Source of the DNA: Actinoplanes missouriensis 431
GTDB taxonomy: Bacteria > Actinomycetota > Actinomycetes > Mycobacteriales > Micromonosporaceae
Assembly (NCBI RefSeq): GCF_000284295.1
Contig: NC_017093.1
Span: 682,001-746,000, forward strand
Reading direction: 5' to 3'
Length of the DNA: 64,000 bases
The number at the start of each line of letters is the position of its first letter. Positions within the stretch are counted from its first letter, which is position 1. Under the pieces are notes generated by a model. The model made no database searches, was not told the origin of the DNA, and saw nothing but the letters and a program-made list of their open reading frames with translations. Below, piece after piece: positions 16,079 to 25,104 of the stretch. Position numbers and translations under genes: made by a program.

Positions 16079-17229
16079 AGTCTTTTCACGGCCTCGTCGA
16101 TCACCTCGGTTCGTTTGCAGAAAGCGAACCTGATCAGGTGCCGGCCGGCCTCCCGGTGGTCGTAGAAGACCTGGGTGGGCACGGCCACGACACCGCATCG
16201 CTCCGGCAGACCGCGGCAGAACTCGATGCCGTCCGTCCCGCCGAGCGGCCGGATGTCGGCGGTCACGAAATAGGTGCCCTCGGACGGCAGGACGGCCAGG
16301 CCGGCGTCGGCGAGTCCGTCGACCAGACGGTCGCGGCGCTCCCGCAGGCCCTCGGTGAAGCCGGTGAAGTAGGAGTCCGGCAGGCCCAGCGCGACGGCGA
16401 CAGCCGGTTGCAGCGGCCCGGCGTTCACGAACGTCAGGAATTGCTTGACCCGTAGCACCGCGGAGACCAGGGCGGCCGGCCCGGTGGCCCAGCCGACCTT
16501 CCAGCCGGTGCAGGAGAAGGTCTTGCCGGCCGACGAGATGCGTAGTGTGCGCTCGCGCATCCCCGGCAGGCCCGCCAGCGGGATGTGCACGCCGTCGAAG
16601 ACCAGGTGCTCGTAGACCTCGTCGGTGACGGCGTAGACGTCGTGCTCACGGCACAGATCGGCGATCAGGTCCAGCTCGGCGCGGGTGAAGACCTTTCCGG
16701 TCGGGTTGTGCGGGGTGTTGAGCAGCACGAGACGGGTCCGCGCGCCGAAGGCGGCCCGCAGCTGGGACTCGTCGAACTCGTACCGCCCGGAGGGGCCGGG
16801 CCGCAGCGTGACCGGCCGCCGGACCGCGCCGGCCAGGGTGATCGAGGCGGCGTAACTGTCGTAGTAGGGCTCGAAGCAGACCACCTCGTCGCCGGGCTCG
16901 CAGAGTGCCAGGATCGCGGCGGCGATCGCCTCGGTCGCGCCGGCCGTCACCGTCACCTCGGTGTCCGGGTCCCGGGTCAGGCCCCAGAACCGCTGCTCGT
17001 GTGCGGTGATCGCGTGCCGGAGGGCGGGGATGCCGGCCAGCGGAGGGTACTGGTTGAAGCCTCCCGCCAGGGCCTCGGCGGCGGCCGCCAGCATCTCCGC
17101 CGGACCGTCGGTGTCCGGGAAGCCCTGACCGAGATTGACCGCGCCGGTGCGTGCCGCGAGGGCGGACATCTCGGTGAAGATGGTCGTGCCGAACGGCCGC
17201 ATCCGCTCGATCAGCGGATCGGCGCTCAC
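16063..17229 (-). CDS. class I pyridoxal-phosphate aminotransferase
   Basis: 388 residues, ATG start. Fold-type I PLP aminotransferase close to N-succinyldiaminopimelate (DapC-like) and kynurenine/methionine aminotransferases. NLGQGFPDTDGP near the N-terminus, GATEAIAAA cofactor loop, NTPHNPTGKVF, DEVYEHLVFDG and the PLP lysine in SSAGKTFSCTGWKVGW (about residue 236) are all intact, as is RFAFCK with the substrate-binding arginine. It transfers amino groups from amino acids to 2-oxo acids in the cytoplasm; the exact substrate cannot be set from sequence. The start overlaps the stop of the upstream MmpS-like gene by 4 nt. Confidence 0.93.
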   Translation of the reverse strand: MSADPLIERMRPFGTTIFTEMSALAARTGAVNLGQGFPDTDGPAEMLAAAAEALAGGFNQYPPLAGIPALRHAITAHEQRFWGLTRDPDTEVTVTAGATEAIAAAILALCEPGDEVVCFEPYYDSYAASITLAGAVRRPVTLRPGPSGRYEFDESQLRAAFGARTRLVLLNTPHNPTGKVFTRAELDLIADLCREHDVYAVTDEVYEHLVFDGVHIPLAGLPGMRERTLRISSAGKTFSCTGWKVGWATGPAALVSAVLRVKQFLTFVNAGPLQPAVAVALGLPDSYFTGFTEGLRERRDRLVDGLADAGLAVLPSEGTYFVTADIRPLGGTDGIEFCRGLPERCGVVAVPTQVFYDHREAGRHLIRFAFCKRTEVIDEAVKRLKGPF

Positions 17230-17978
17230 TCGAACACCAGCTGGGTGCAGGTGGTCGTCGCGAACGCGCCCGATCCGGTCTGCTCGGCGACCTCCTTGCC
17301 GTCGACGGTGGCGCGGCAGGTGACGCTGCCCTCGCCGCCGGTGCGCTGCGCGGAGACCGACACCAGCGCGACACCCGTCATCGTGGTGGTCACCTTCCAG
17401 GGCAGCTCGACGCGGTTGAGCACCTTGGCGGCGCCCAGCTGCTCGGTGTAGAGGATCTCGACGGGTCCGTCGCCGGTGACCTCGTAGGTCACGGTGATCT
17501 CCCGGTTGGGGTCGATGCCGGGCACGTCGGGCAGTTCAGTGGGGAACGTCGGCAGGGCCGGCAGCGTCGGCTTGGTGATCGGCTCGATCGCTTCCTGCGC
17601 CTTGTCCGTGATGCTGCGCACGATCAGGACGCCGGAGGTGACGACGCCGCCGCAGAGCAGCAGCGAGATGGCGACGATCAGGGCGATCAGCGGGGTCTTG
17701 CTCTTCCGGGGCGGCGCGCTGTACCCGCCCGACGGCGGTGGCGGAGGCGGTGGATAGCCGCTCTGGGTGTAGTCCGGCGCGTAACCCGGCTCCGGCGAAT
17801 AACCCGGCGGCGCGTAGTTGACCGGCTCATAGGCGACCGGCGGGAACTGGGAAGTCGGGTCGGGGCCGGGGGCGGCGAACGTCGCGTCCGGTGGGAGGGG
17901 TGGCGTGGCCTGGCCCGGAGTGAACTGCGGGGGCCGGGGCGGCTGGCGCGGCTCGCTCGGATCGCGCGGATCGCTCAT
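17226..17978 (-). CDS. MmpS-like single-pass membrane protein
   Basis: 250 residues. Residues 1-85 are a Pro/Tyr/Gly-rich cytoplasmic head (GYSPEPGYAPDYTQSGYPP). One membrane helix follows (about 92-116, TPLIALIVAISLLLCGGVV). The C-terminal 95 residues match the MmpS-type beta domain (ITVTYEVTGDGPVEILYTEQLGA, then LPWKVTTTMTG) and have two cysteines (CRATVDG and TTTCTQ). MmpS proteins in mycobacteria assist RND transporters, but no MmpL-like gene is nearby, so the role is open. It is probably cotranscribed with the aminotransferase. Confidence 0.82.
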   Translation of the reverse strand: MSDPRDPSEPRQPPRPPQFTPGQATPPLPPDATFAAPGPDPTSQFPPVAYEPVNYAPPGYSPEPGYAPDYTQSGYPPPPPPPSGGYSAPPRKSKTPLIALIVAISLLLCGGVVTSGVLIVRSITDKAQEAIEPITKPTLPALPTFPTELPDVPGIDPNREITVTYEVTGDGPVEILYTEQLGAAKVLNRVELPWKVTTTMTGVALVSVSAQRTGGEGSVTCRATVDGKEVAEQTGSGAFATTTCTQLVFE

Positions 17979-18123
17979 GAGTTCCCTCCCGGTGAGGCGC
18001 TGCCGTAGCCGACGGTACGCCAGCAGTGCACTTGCTCACCCATAGACCCAGCTTGTAGAGTTCCGATCACGCCCCGTGCTCGAAAGTGGCTGTCCCGAGC
18101 ATGACGTTTGAGCGAAAGTCGGC

Positions 18124-18129
18124 TACGCT
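18124..18129 (+). promoter_or_regulatory. leaderless -10 element of glmS
   Basis: TACGCT, 7 nt before ATG 18137; no ribosome site. Confidence 0.6.
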
Positions 18130-18136
18130 GCCCGGC

Positions 18137-20020
18137 ATGTGTGGGATCGTGGGTTACGTAGGCAATCGTCCGGCGTTGAGCATCGTTCTCGATGGGCTCC
18201 GCCGCCTGGAGTACCGGGGATACGACTCCGCCGGGGTCGCCATCATCGACGGCGATGTCGTCCAGACCGAGAAGCGGGCGGGCAAGCTCGCCAACCTGGA
18301 GAAGGCGCTCGGCGAGCGCACCGGCGACGGCATCGCCTCCGGTGTCACGGGCATCGGGCACACCCGCTGGGCCACGCACGGCGGCCCGACCGACCGCAAC
18401 GCCCACCCCCACCTCTCCGCGGACGGCCGTGTCGCGGTCATCCACAACGGCATCATCGAGAACTTCGCCCGGCTGCGCGCCGAGCTCGAGGCGGACGGCA
18501 TCGAGTTCCGCAGCGACACCGACACCGAGTGCGCGGCCCACCTGCTCGCCGCCGAGGTGCGCGCGCTGCGCGCGGCCGGTGGCTTCGAGGGCCCGGCGCT
18601 GCTGGCCGAGGGCATGCGCCGCACGGTCCGCCGGCTCGAGGGCGCGTTCACGCTGCTCGCCGTCGACGTCGACGTGCCGGACGCGGTGGTCGCCGCCCGG
18701 CGCAACTCGCCGCTCGTGGTCGGCCGCGGTGACGGGGAGAACTTCCTGGCCAGCGACGTCTCCGCGTTCATCGAGCACACCCGCGAGGCGATCGAGCTGG
18801 GCCAGGACCAGGTCGTGCTGATCACCCCGGCCGGCATCGAGATCACCGACTTCGACGGCGCCCCGGCGACCGGCCAGGAATACCACGTCGACTGGGACCT
18901 GTCGGCCGCCGAGAAGGGTGGCTACGAGTACTTCATGCTCAAGGAGATCGCCGAGCAGCCGCAGGCCATCGCGGACACGCTGCTGGGCCGGCTGAGCGAG
19001 CGCGGCGAGATCATCCTGGACGAGGTGCGGCTCACCGACCAGGACCTGCGTGACGTCGACAAGGTCTTCATCGTCGCGTGCGGCACGTCGTACCACGCCG
19101 GCATGGTCGCGAAGTACGCCATCGAGCACTGGGTCCGCATCCCCTGCGAGGTGGAGCTGGCCAGCGAGTTCCGCTACCGCGACCCGATCCTCGACCGGTC
19201 CACCCTGGTCATCGTGATCAGCCAGTCCGGCGAGACGATGGACACGCTGATGGCGCTGCGGCACGCCAAGGAGCAGAAGGCCCGGGTGCTGGCCATCTGC
19301 AACACCAACGGCTCGACGATCCCGCGTGAGTCGGACGCCGTGCTCTACACCCACGGCGGCCCCGAGATCGCCGTCGCCTCGACGAAGGCGTTCCTCACCC
19401 AGCTGGTCGCCTGTTACCTGATCGGCCTGCACCTCGCCCAGATCCGCGGCGTCATGTACGCCGACGAGGTCGCCGCCGTGGTCGAGCGCCTGAGCCAGGC
19501 CCCGGACAACCTCCGCGAGCTGCTCGACGGCATGGAGGACGTGCGCGCGCTGGCCCGGGACCTCAAGACCGCCTCGACGATCCTCTTCATCGGCCGGCAC
19601 GTCGGTTTCCCGGTCGCCCTGGAGGGCGCGCTGAAGCTGAAGGAGCTGGCGTACATGCACGCCGAGGGCTTCGCGGCCGGCGAGCTGAAGCACGGCCCGA
19701 TCTCGCTGATCGACGAGGGCACCCCGGTGGTCTGCGTGGTGCCGTCGCCCGCCGGTCGCGGCGTGATGCGTGACAAGGTCGTCTCCAACATCCAGGAGGT
19801 GCGTGCCCGTGGCGCCCGCACCATCGTGATCGCGGAGAAGGGCGACGAGGGCGTCCGCGCGTTCGCCGACCACCTGATCGAGGTCCCGCACACCCCGACG
19901 CTGCTGGCCCCACTGATGACCACGGTTCCGCTGCAGATCCTCGCCTGCGAGATCGCCGCGGCGCGCGGGCACGACGTGGACCAGCCGCGCAACCTGGCGA
20001 AGTCCGTCACGGTCGAGTGA
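18137..20020 (+). CDS. glmS: glutamine-fructose-6-phosphate aminotransferase (isomerizing)
   Basis: 627 residues from ATG 18137, required so that the catalytic Cys follows Met (MCGIVGYVG). Makes glucosamine-6-phosphate from fructose-6-phosphate and glutamine. N-terminal class II glutaminase: HTRWATHGGPTDRNAHPH and HNGIIENF. Two SIS domains: ACGTSYHAGMVAKY, then ISQSGETMDTLMALRHAKEQ. C-terminal LAKSVTVE tail is typical. No glmS ribozyme is expected in actinobacteria and none is seen. The 3' end overlaps the convergent DUF1023 gene by 14 nt. Confidence 0.98.
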   Translation: MCGIVGYVGNRPALSIVLDGLRRLEYRGYDSAGVAIIDGDVVQTEKRAGKLANLEKALGERTGDGIASGVTGIGHTRWATHGGPTDRNAHPHLSADGRVAVIHNGIIENFARLRAELEADGIEFRSDTDTECAAHLLAAEVRALRAAGGFEGPALLAEGMRRTVRRLEGAFTLLAVDVDVPDAVVAARRNSPLVVGRGDGENFLASDVSAFIEHTREAIELGQDQVVLITPAGIEITDFDGAPATGQEYHVDWDLSAAEKGGYEYFMLKEIAEQPQAIADTLLGRLSERGEIILDEVRLTDQDLRDVDKVFIVACGTSYHAGMVAKYAIEHWVRIPCEVELASEFRYRDPILDRSTLVIVISQSGETMDTLMALRHAKEQKARVLAICNTNGSTIPRESDAVLYTHGGPEIAVASTKAFLTQLVACYLIGLHLAQIRGVMYADEVAAVVERLSQAPDNLRELLDGMEDVRALARDLKTASTILFIGRHVGFPVALEGALKLKELAYMHAEGFAAGELKHGPISLIDEGTPVVCVVPSPAGRGVMRDKVVSNIQEVRARGARTIVIAEKGDEGVRAFADHLIEVPHTPTLLAPLMTTVPLQILACEIAAARGHDVDQPRNLAKSVTVE

Positions 20021-21509
20021 CGGGCTCCTGAGCAGCGGTGATCCGGGCCAGCGCGTCAAGTGCGGGCCGGCCCGGATCCCAATAACCCAGGTGCCCGGCG
20101 TCGGCCTGGCTGGGGAAGACCCGGGCGCCGAACGCCGGATCGCTCGGGTTGCGCCCGAACCACAGGTCGTCCTCCGGCAGTCCGAAAGCGATCGCCGGAC
20201 CGATCAGCGGCACCCGGCCCGCGAGCACGATGTCGCGGACCAGGCTGTCCGGTGACACCGCCGCGTACTGGATCACGTCGCTGCGCGATGTCGTCGACCA
20301 GGCCGGGACGCTGAGCTGGGCCGCCGAGTCGACGCCGACGCCGGGCGAGCCGACGAAGACGACCCGGTCCGCCGCGAACGATCCGGCCGCGGCGGCGCCG
20401 ACGACCAGCGAGCCGTAACTGTGCCCCAGCACCGTCTGATCCGCCGGCGGACCGTCATGGGTCACCCGCAGCGACTCCTGGAACCGCCGCAACCCCTCGG
20501 CGCCTTCCCGGGCCTGCCGGTCCGACCAGGCCTCGTGCACGAAATCCGGGGCGTCGTAGTCCAGCCACAGCACCGCGCTCACCGCCTCGCCCGGCGCGAT
20601 CTCGTGCGCCCGGACCGCGACGCGTTCCGCCCTGGTCAGCTCGCCGCCGAACGACTCCAGGTCACTGGTCATGCCGGGGACGTGGGTGAGGACATGCCGG
20701 GCCCGGTCCGGGTCACCCAGGGCGATCACCGCACGGCCGTCCCCCGAGACGTCCAATCCCATCAGGTACGGCCGGAGCACCGTCCCGTCCTCGACCCGTG
20801 CCCGCGCCTCGTCCACCCCGGCGGCCCGCTGGTCGTCGAGGAGCAGCCGGTTCGCCACGTCACGGTCGGCGGCCGGGATGCCGGCGGTGGACCCGAGGGC
20901 GGCCGGCTCGGTCGCGAGCAGCCAGTTCCGCCGATCCGGGGAGAGGTGGTCCCACCAGCGCCGCACCTCGGCGGGTGGGGTCGTGCAGTCGGGGCGCGGC
21001 ATCGGCGCGCTGTCTCCCGAGGGCCCGGCTGTGTTTCCGGGGGAGCCGGCGGTGACAAGCGATCGCAGCCTCGTCGTGGCCTCGGTGTCGGCCGTGGCGG
21101 CGAGGCTCAGGGCCGCGGACAGTTCCGCCACGACGCCGGGTCGCTCGGGGGAGGAGCCGTGGACCGTACCCCTGTCGTCGATCACCAAGCCGCAGCGTTC
21201 CGCCCGGCCGCGCGCACGCAGAAGCAGGTCGCGGGCTCGGGCGAGCGCCGACGCGAACTCGCTCAGCACCTGGTCGGCGCGCCAGCAGAGCACCCGGAAC
21301 AGGGCGATCCGGCGACGGAAAGCGACGAGCGCGTCGGCCACGGCGGAGGCGGTCGCGCCGGACCAGGCCGCCCGCAGGCGTGCCGCGACCGGCCCGAACT
21401 CGGCGCCGAGCGCACCCGCCAGGGCCGCCCAGCGACGCCAGGCCAGCGCGGCCGTCCGCCAGCGATCCGGATCGGTCATCCGCAGCCGGGCGTAGGTGGC
21501 CGGGCTCAT
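20007..21509 (-). CDS. DUF1023 alpha/beta hydrolase with helical N-terminal domain
   Basis: 500 residues. The N-terminal 170 residues are helical, with a WXG-like WSGATASAVADAL. The C-terminal half is the DUF1023 alpha/beta hydrolase, with nucleophile elbow VLGHSYGSLVVG and acid/His region DAGHLGYWD. Such proteins are common in actinomycetes, often paired with WXG100-like proteins, and are thought to be exported or surface hydrolases; the substrate is unknown. It follows the WXG100-like gene with a 4-nt overlap. No type VII secretion ATPase is in the window. Confidence 0.86.
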   Translation of the reverse strand: MSPATYARLRMTDPDRWRTAALAWRRWAALAGALGAEFGPVAARLRAAWSGATASAVADALVAFRRRIALFRVLCWRADQVLSEFASALARARDLLLRARGRAERCGLVIDDRGTVHGSSPERPGVVAELSAALSLAATADTEATTRLRSLVTAGSPGNTAGPSGDSAPMPRPDCTTPPAEVRRWWDHLSPDRRNWLLATEPAALGSTAGIPAADRDVANRLLLDDQRAAGVDEARARVEDGTVLRPYLMGLDVSGDGRAVIALGDPDRARHVLTHVPGMTSDLESFGGELTRAERVAVRAHEIAPGEAVSAVLWLDYDAPDFVHEAWSDRQAREGAEGLRRFQESLRVTHDGPPADQTVLGHSYGSLVVGAAAAGSFAADRVVFVGSPGVGVDSAAQLSVPAWSTTSRSDVIQYAAVSPDSLVRDIVLAGRVPLIGPAIAFGLPEDDLWFGRNPSDPAFGARVFPSQADAGHLGYWDPGRPALDALARITAAQEPVTRP

Positions 21510-21835
21510 CGGGTGAGCCGGAATCTGGTCGCGGCGCGATCATCGGCCTCCTGATAGGCCGCGGCGGCGGCGGTGATCCGCCGGGCCGTCTCCGCGATGT
21601 CCGAGCCGAGGAGCTCCAGCTGGTGCCGGAGAGCGTCGGCGGCCAGAGCGGCGGGGGTGGCCGCTGCCCAGCGTGGCGCAGACCCGGGCACGAGGCCGGA
21701 CGGGCTGGACGGGCCGGTCAGGCCGGTGATCCGGGCGGCGAGGTCGTCGGTGGCCGCGGCCAGTCGGCGCAGGTCCCCGGTCTCGGCGTGGAAATCCTCG
21801 AAGTGCGGATCCTCGACGGGGAATTCGGAGCTCAT
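21506..21835 (-). CDS. small WXG100/EspC-like helical protein
   Basis: 109 residues, ATG start. Predicted all-helical with a central SAPRWAAATPAALAADALRHQ segment, resembling ESX secretion-associated (EspC/WXG100-type) proteins. Start and stop are coupled to the DUF1023 hydrolase gene, suggesting the two proteins are partners. Function not proven. Confidence 0.7.
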   Translation of the reverse strand: MSSEFPVEDPHFEDFHAETGDLRRLAAATDDLAARITGLTGPSSPSGLVPGSAPRWAAATPAALAADALRHQLELLGSDIAETARRITAAAAAYQEADDRAATRFRLTR

Positions 21836-21907
21836 CGGCGGCCTCCAGGCGCAGCGGCGGAACGGGATGCCCCGAACGCTAGGAGCCGCCGGTGTGCGCC
21901 GGCCGGT

Positions 21908-21953
21908 CCTGTGGACGACCGGCCCGGCGCCCGGCCGGCGGTTTGTCCACAGG
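21908..21953. repeat. inverted repeat with two opposed DnaA-box-like sequences
   Basis: CCTGTGGAC and GTCCACAGG arms, 28 nt apart. The right arm contains TTGTCCACA, the actinobacterial DnaA box; the left contains its near match TCGTCCACA on the other strand. The centre is itself GC-rich and self-complementary. Confidence 0.6.
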
Positions 21954-22082
21954 GGTTGTGCGGGAGAAGAGAGCGCTGCTACTGCGCGCTCGTGAGAGGG
22001 GGTGCGCGCACACGTCCACCCGTCCGGTGGGCGGCGGGCGCGCCCCGGTTCGCGTACGCGGGGAAGGTGCTCCGGGCACCGA

Positions 22083-22088
22083 TAGGGT
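22083..22088 (+). promoter_or_regulatory. leaderless -10 element of acpS
   Basis: TAGGGT, 7 nt before GTG 22096; no ribosome site. Confidence 0.6.
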
Positions 22089-22095
22089 GGCCCCT

Positions 22096-22470
22096 GTGAT
22101 CGTGTCTGTGGGCATCGACGTCGTCCTGGTGGAGCGTTTCGCCCGTGCTCTGGAGCGGACGCCGCTGCTCGGGGATCGTCTGTTCACCGAGCCGGAACGG
22201 CTCACCGGGTCCGGCAATCCGCGCTCGGCCGAGTCTCTCGCCGCCCGGTTCGCGGCCAAGGAGGCCGTCGCGAAAGCGCTCGGGGCGCCGGCCGGTCTGC
22301 GCTGGCACGACTGCGAGATCGTCACCGACCCGGACGGGCGGCCGTGGTTGACCGTTTCGGGTACGGTCGCCGCCGCAGCGACCGAGCGTGGCATCCATCG
22401 ATGGCATCTCTCGCTGTCACACGACGGCGGCATCGCGTCCGCGATGGTGGTCGCCGAGTCCGGCGAGTGA
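22096..22470 (+). CDS. acpS: holo-[acyl-carrier-protein] synthase
   Basis: 124 residues from GTG 22096. Transfers 4'-phosphopantetheine from CoA to acyl carrier protein. Both family motifs are present: [11 protein letters not shown] (metal-binding Asp) and [13 protein letters not shown] (Glu/Lys). Length is typical. It is followed 12 nt later by nnr, the common actinobacterial acpS-nnr-alr-tsaE order. Confidence 0.96.
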   Translation: MIVSVGIDVVLVERFARALERTPLLGDRLFTEPERLTGSGNPRSAESLAARFAAKEAVAKALGAPAGLRWHDCEIVTDPDGRPWLTVSGTVAAAATERGIHRWHLSLSHDGGIASAMVVAESGE

Positions 22471-22482
22471 GGGGATGACAGG

Positions 22483-23934
22483 GTGCGGCAGGCATGGCGG
22501 GCGGCGGATGTCCGGGCAGCCGAGAAATCGCTGATGGCGGCGTTGCCCGAGGGCACGCTGATGCAGCGGGCGGCGGCCGGTCTGGCCCGGCGCTGCGCGC
22601 TGCTGCTGGAGGAGGCCGGCGGGGTCTACGGCGCTCGGGTGCTGCTGCTCGTCGGCAGCGGCGACAACGGTGGTGACGCGCTCTACGCCGGCGCCGCGCT
22701 GGCCCGCCGGGGCGCGCAGGTCCGGGCGCTGCTGCTCACCCCGGAGCGGGTGCATCTGGCCGGTCTGGCGGCGCTGCGGGCGGCGGGCGGCTTCACCACT
22801 GTCGAGTTGCCGGCCCGCGTCGACCTGGTGATGGACGGGATCGTCGGCATCGGGGGCACCGGCGGGCTGCGACCGCCGGCGGCTGCCGCCGTGCGCCGGC
22901 TGGGTGAGCTTCGCGGGCGTACGGGTCATCGCCCGCTCGTGGTGGCCGTGGACACGCCGAGCGGGGTGGTGGTCGACACCGGCGACGTCCCCGGTGAGTG
23001 CGTCGACGCCGACGTCACCGTCACGTTCGGATGCCTGAAGCCGGCCCACGTGATCGGCCCGGCGGCGATCCGCTGCGGACAGGTCGAGCTGGTCGACATC
23101 GGCCTCGGTCCGTCACTGGTGACCGGCCCGGCGGTCCGGGTGGCCGAGTCGTCCGACATCGCCGCGTGGTGGCCGGTGCCCGGCCCGGTCTCGGACAAGT
23201 ACACCCGCGGGGTGGTCGGCCTGGCGACCGGCTCGGCCGGCTATCCGGGCGCGGCCCTGCTGTCGACCTCCGGCGCGCTCGCCGGTCCGGCCGGGATGGT
23301 CCGGTACGCGGGGAGCGCCCACGCCGAGGTGGTGCGTGCCCACCCGTCGGTGGTGGTGGCGCCCCGGGTCGCCGACGCCGGCCGGGTGCAGGCCTGGGTG
23401 TGCGGCTCGGGTCTCGGCACCGGCGACGCGGCCCGGACCGAGCTGCGCAGCGTCCTCGCCACCTCGCTGCCGGTCCTGCTCGACGCGGACGCGATCACGC
23501 TGCTGGTCGGCGGCGAGTTCTCCGAGCACCTGCGCCGGGACGCCCCGGTGGTGCTGACCCCGCACGACGGCGAGTTCAAGCGGCTGGCCGGCGAGGCGCC
23601 CGGCGCGGACCGGGCCGCGGCCGCCGCCCGGCTGGCCGCCTGGACGAACGCGGTGGTGCTGCTCAAGGGCGACCGGACCGTGGTGGCCACTCCGGCGGGT
23701 GAGATCTGGGCCAATCCGACGGGCAGCCCGGCGCTCGCCACGGCGGGCAGCGGTGACGTGCTGGCCGGGCTGCTCGGCTCGCTGCTGGCGGCGGGTCTGC
23801 CGCCGGTCCGCGCCGCGGTGGCCGCCGCCTATGTGCACGGCCTGGCCGGCCGGCGCGCGGCGGCGGACGGTCCGGTGACCGCGCCGGACGTGGCGGCCGC
23901 CCTGCGCCCGGTCCTGCGTGATCTCCTCAAGTGA
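22483..23934 (+). CDS. nnr: bifunctional NAD(P)H-hydrate epimerase / ADP-dependent dehydratase
   Basis: 483 residues, GTG start with AGGGGATGA upstream. Repairs hydrated NAD(P)H. N-terminal YjeF epimerase domain (1-215): VLLLVGSGDNGGDALYAGA and VVAVDTPSGVVVDTG. C-terminal carbohydrate-kinase-like dehydratase (from about 220): VVLTPHDGEFKRLAGE, VVLLKGDRTVVATP and the catalytic loop TAGSGDVLAGLLG. Normal fused form. Confidence 0.96.
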   Translation: MRQAWRAADVRAAEKSLMAALPEGTLMQRAAAGLARRCALLLEEAGGVYGARVLLLVGSGDNGGDALYAGAALARRGAQVRALLLTPERVHLAGLAALRAAGGFTTVELPARVDLVMDGIVGIGGTGGLRPPAAAAVRRLGELRGRTGHRPLVVAVDTPSGVVVDTGDVPGECVDADVTVTFGCLKPAHVIGPAAIRCGQVELVDIGLGPSLVTGPAVRVAESSDIAAWWPVPGPVSDKYTRGVVGLATGSAGYPGAALLSTSGALAGPAGMVRYAGSAHAEVVRAHPSVVVAPRVADAGRVQAWVCGSGLGTGDAARTELRSVLATSLPVLLDADAITLLVGGEFSEHLRRDAPVVLTPHDGEFKRLAGEAPGADRAAAAARLAAWTNAVVLLKGDRTVVATPAGEIWANPTGSPALATAGSGDVLAGLLGSLLAAGLPPVRAAVAAAYVHGLAGRRAAADGPVTAPDVAAALRPVLRDLLK

Positions 23935-23969
23935 TCTCCGGGGGTGGCCGGGACTGTCATACCTCTCAG

Positions 23970-23975
23970 TAGGGT
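23970..23975 (+). promoter_or_regulatory. leaderless -10 element of alr
   Basis: TAGGGT, 7 nt before ATG 23983; no ribosome site. Confidence 0.6.
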
Positions 23976-23982
23976 TAGAGGC

Positions 23983-25104
23983 ATGTGGCAGGCCGAAGTC
24001 CGCGTCGATCTGGACGCGATCCGGGACAACGTCGTGGCGTTGCGGTCCCGCACCTCAGCCGAGGTGCTGGTCGCGGTCAAGGCGGATGGTTATGGGCACG
24101 GCATGGTCCCGGCCGGCCGGGCGGCGCTGGCCGGCGGGGCCACCTGGCTCGGTGTCGCCACCCTCGACGAGGCGCTCACCCTGCGCCGGGCCGGCATCGA
24201 GGCGCCGGTCCTGGCCTGGCTGCTGAGCCCGGGCCTGCCGCTGCACACCGGTGTCGAGGCGGGCATCGACCTCAGTGCTGCCACGCCGGAGCTGATCGAC
24301 GAGCTGGTCGCCGCCGCGCGGCAGGCCGGCCGGGTCGCCCGGGTGCACCTCAAGCTCGACACCGGCCTGGCCCGCGGCGGGTCTCCCCGGGCCGAGTGGC
24401 CGGCGCTGCTGGAGTCCGCGGCCAAGGCGCAGGCCGGCGGCGATGTCGAGGTGGTCGGCGTGTGGAGTCACTTCGCCTGCGCCGACGAGCCCGGCCACGA
24501 GTCGGTCGACCGGCAGCTGGCCGCGTTCCACGAGGGCCTCGAGCTGGCCGAGCGCTTCGGGATCACCCCGAGGTACAGGCACATCGCCAACTCGGCGGCC
24601 ACCCTGAGCCGCCCCGACGCCCACTTCGACATGGTCCGGGTCGGCATCGCGGCCTATGGTCTGTCCCCGATCGCCGGGGAGACCTTCGGGCTGCGCCCGG
24701 CGATGACCGCCCGGGCGCGGGTCACCCTCGCCAAGCGGGTCCCGGCCGGTCAGGGCGTGTCCTACGGCCTGACCTACACCACCTCGCGGGAGACGACGCT
24801 CGCCGTCGTGCCGCTGGGTTACGGCGACGGCGTTCCCCGGCACGCGTCAAACGCGGCGCCGATCCGGATCGGCGGCACGGTCGCGCCGATCGCCGGCCGG
24901 GTCTGCATGGACCAGGTGGTGGTCGACGTCGGCGACGAGCCGGTGACGGCCGGCGACGTGGCCACCCTGTTCGGGCCCGGCGACGGCGGCGAGCCGACGG
25001 CGGACGACTGGGCGGCCGCGACCGGGACGATCAATTACGAGATCGTCACCCGGTTCGGCAGCAGCCGGGTGCCCAAGGTCTATGACGGGGAGGTGCGGCC
25101 GTGA
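23983..25104 (+). CDS. alr: alanine racemase
   Basis: 373 residues from ATG 23983. PLP enzyme making D-alanine for peptidoglycan. N-terminal EVRVDLDAIRDNV, PLP lysine in VLVAVKADGYGHG (about residue 36), SHFACAD, HIANSAATL, and the catalytic tyrosine region VSYGLTYTT, then GRVCMDQVVVDVG. Full length. The stop overlaps the hydrolase start by 4 nt, so transcription probably continues through the tsa genes. Confidence 0.97.
   Translation: MWQAEVRVDLDAIRDNVVALRSRTSAEVLVAVKADGYGHGMVPAGRAALAGGATWLGVATLDEALTLRRAGIEAPVLAWLLSPGLPLHTGVEAGIDLSAATPELIDELVAAARQAGRVARVHLKLDTGLARGGSPRAEWPALLESAAKAQAGGDVEVVGVWSHFACADEPGHESVDRQLAAFHEGLELAERFGITPRYRHIANSAATLSRPDAHFDMVRVGIAAYGLSPIAGETFGLRPAMTARARVTLAKRVPAGQGVSYGLTYTTSRETTLAVVPLGYGDGVPRHASNAAPIRIGGTVAPIAGRVCMDQVVVDVGDEPVTAGDVATLFGPGDGGEPTADDWAAATGTINYEIVTRFGSSRVPKVYDGEVRP

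Noticed and set aside
20040-22000. Type VII secretion locus
   Set aside because: Only a WXG100-like protein and a DUF1023 hydrolase are present; no EccC/EccB/EccD or mycosin gene.
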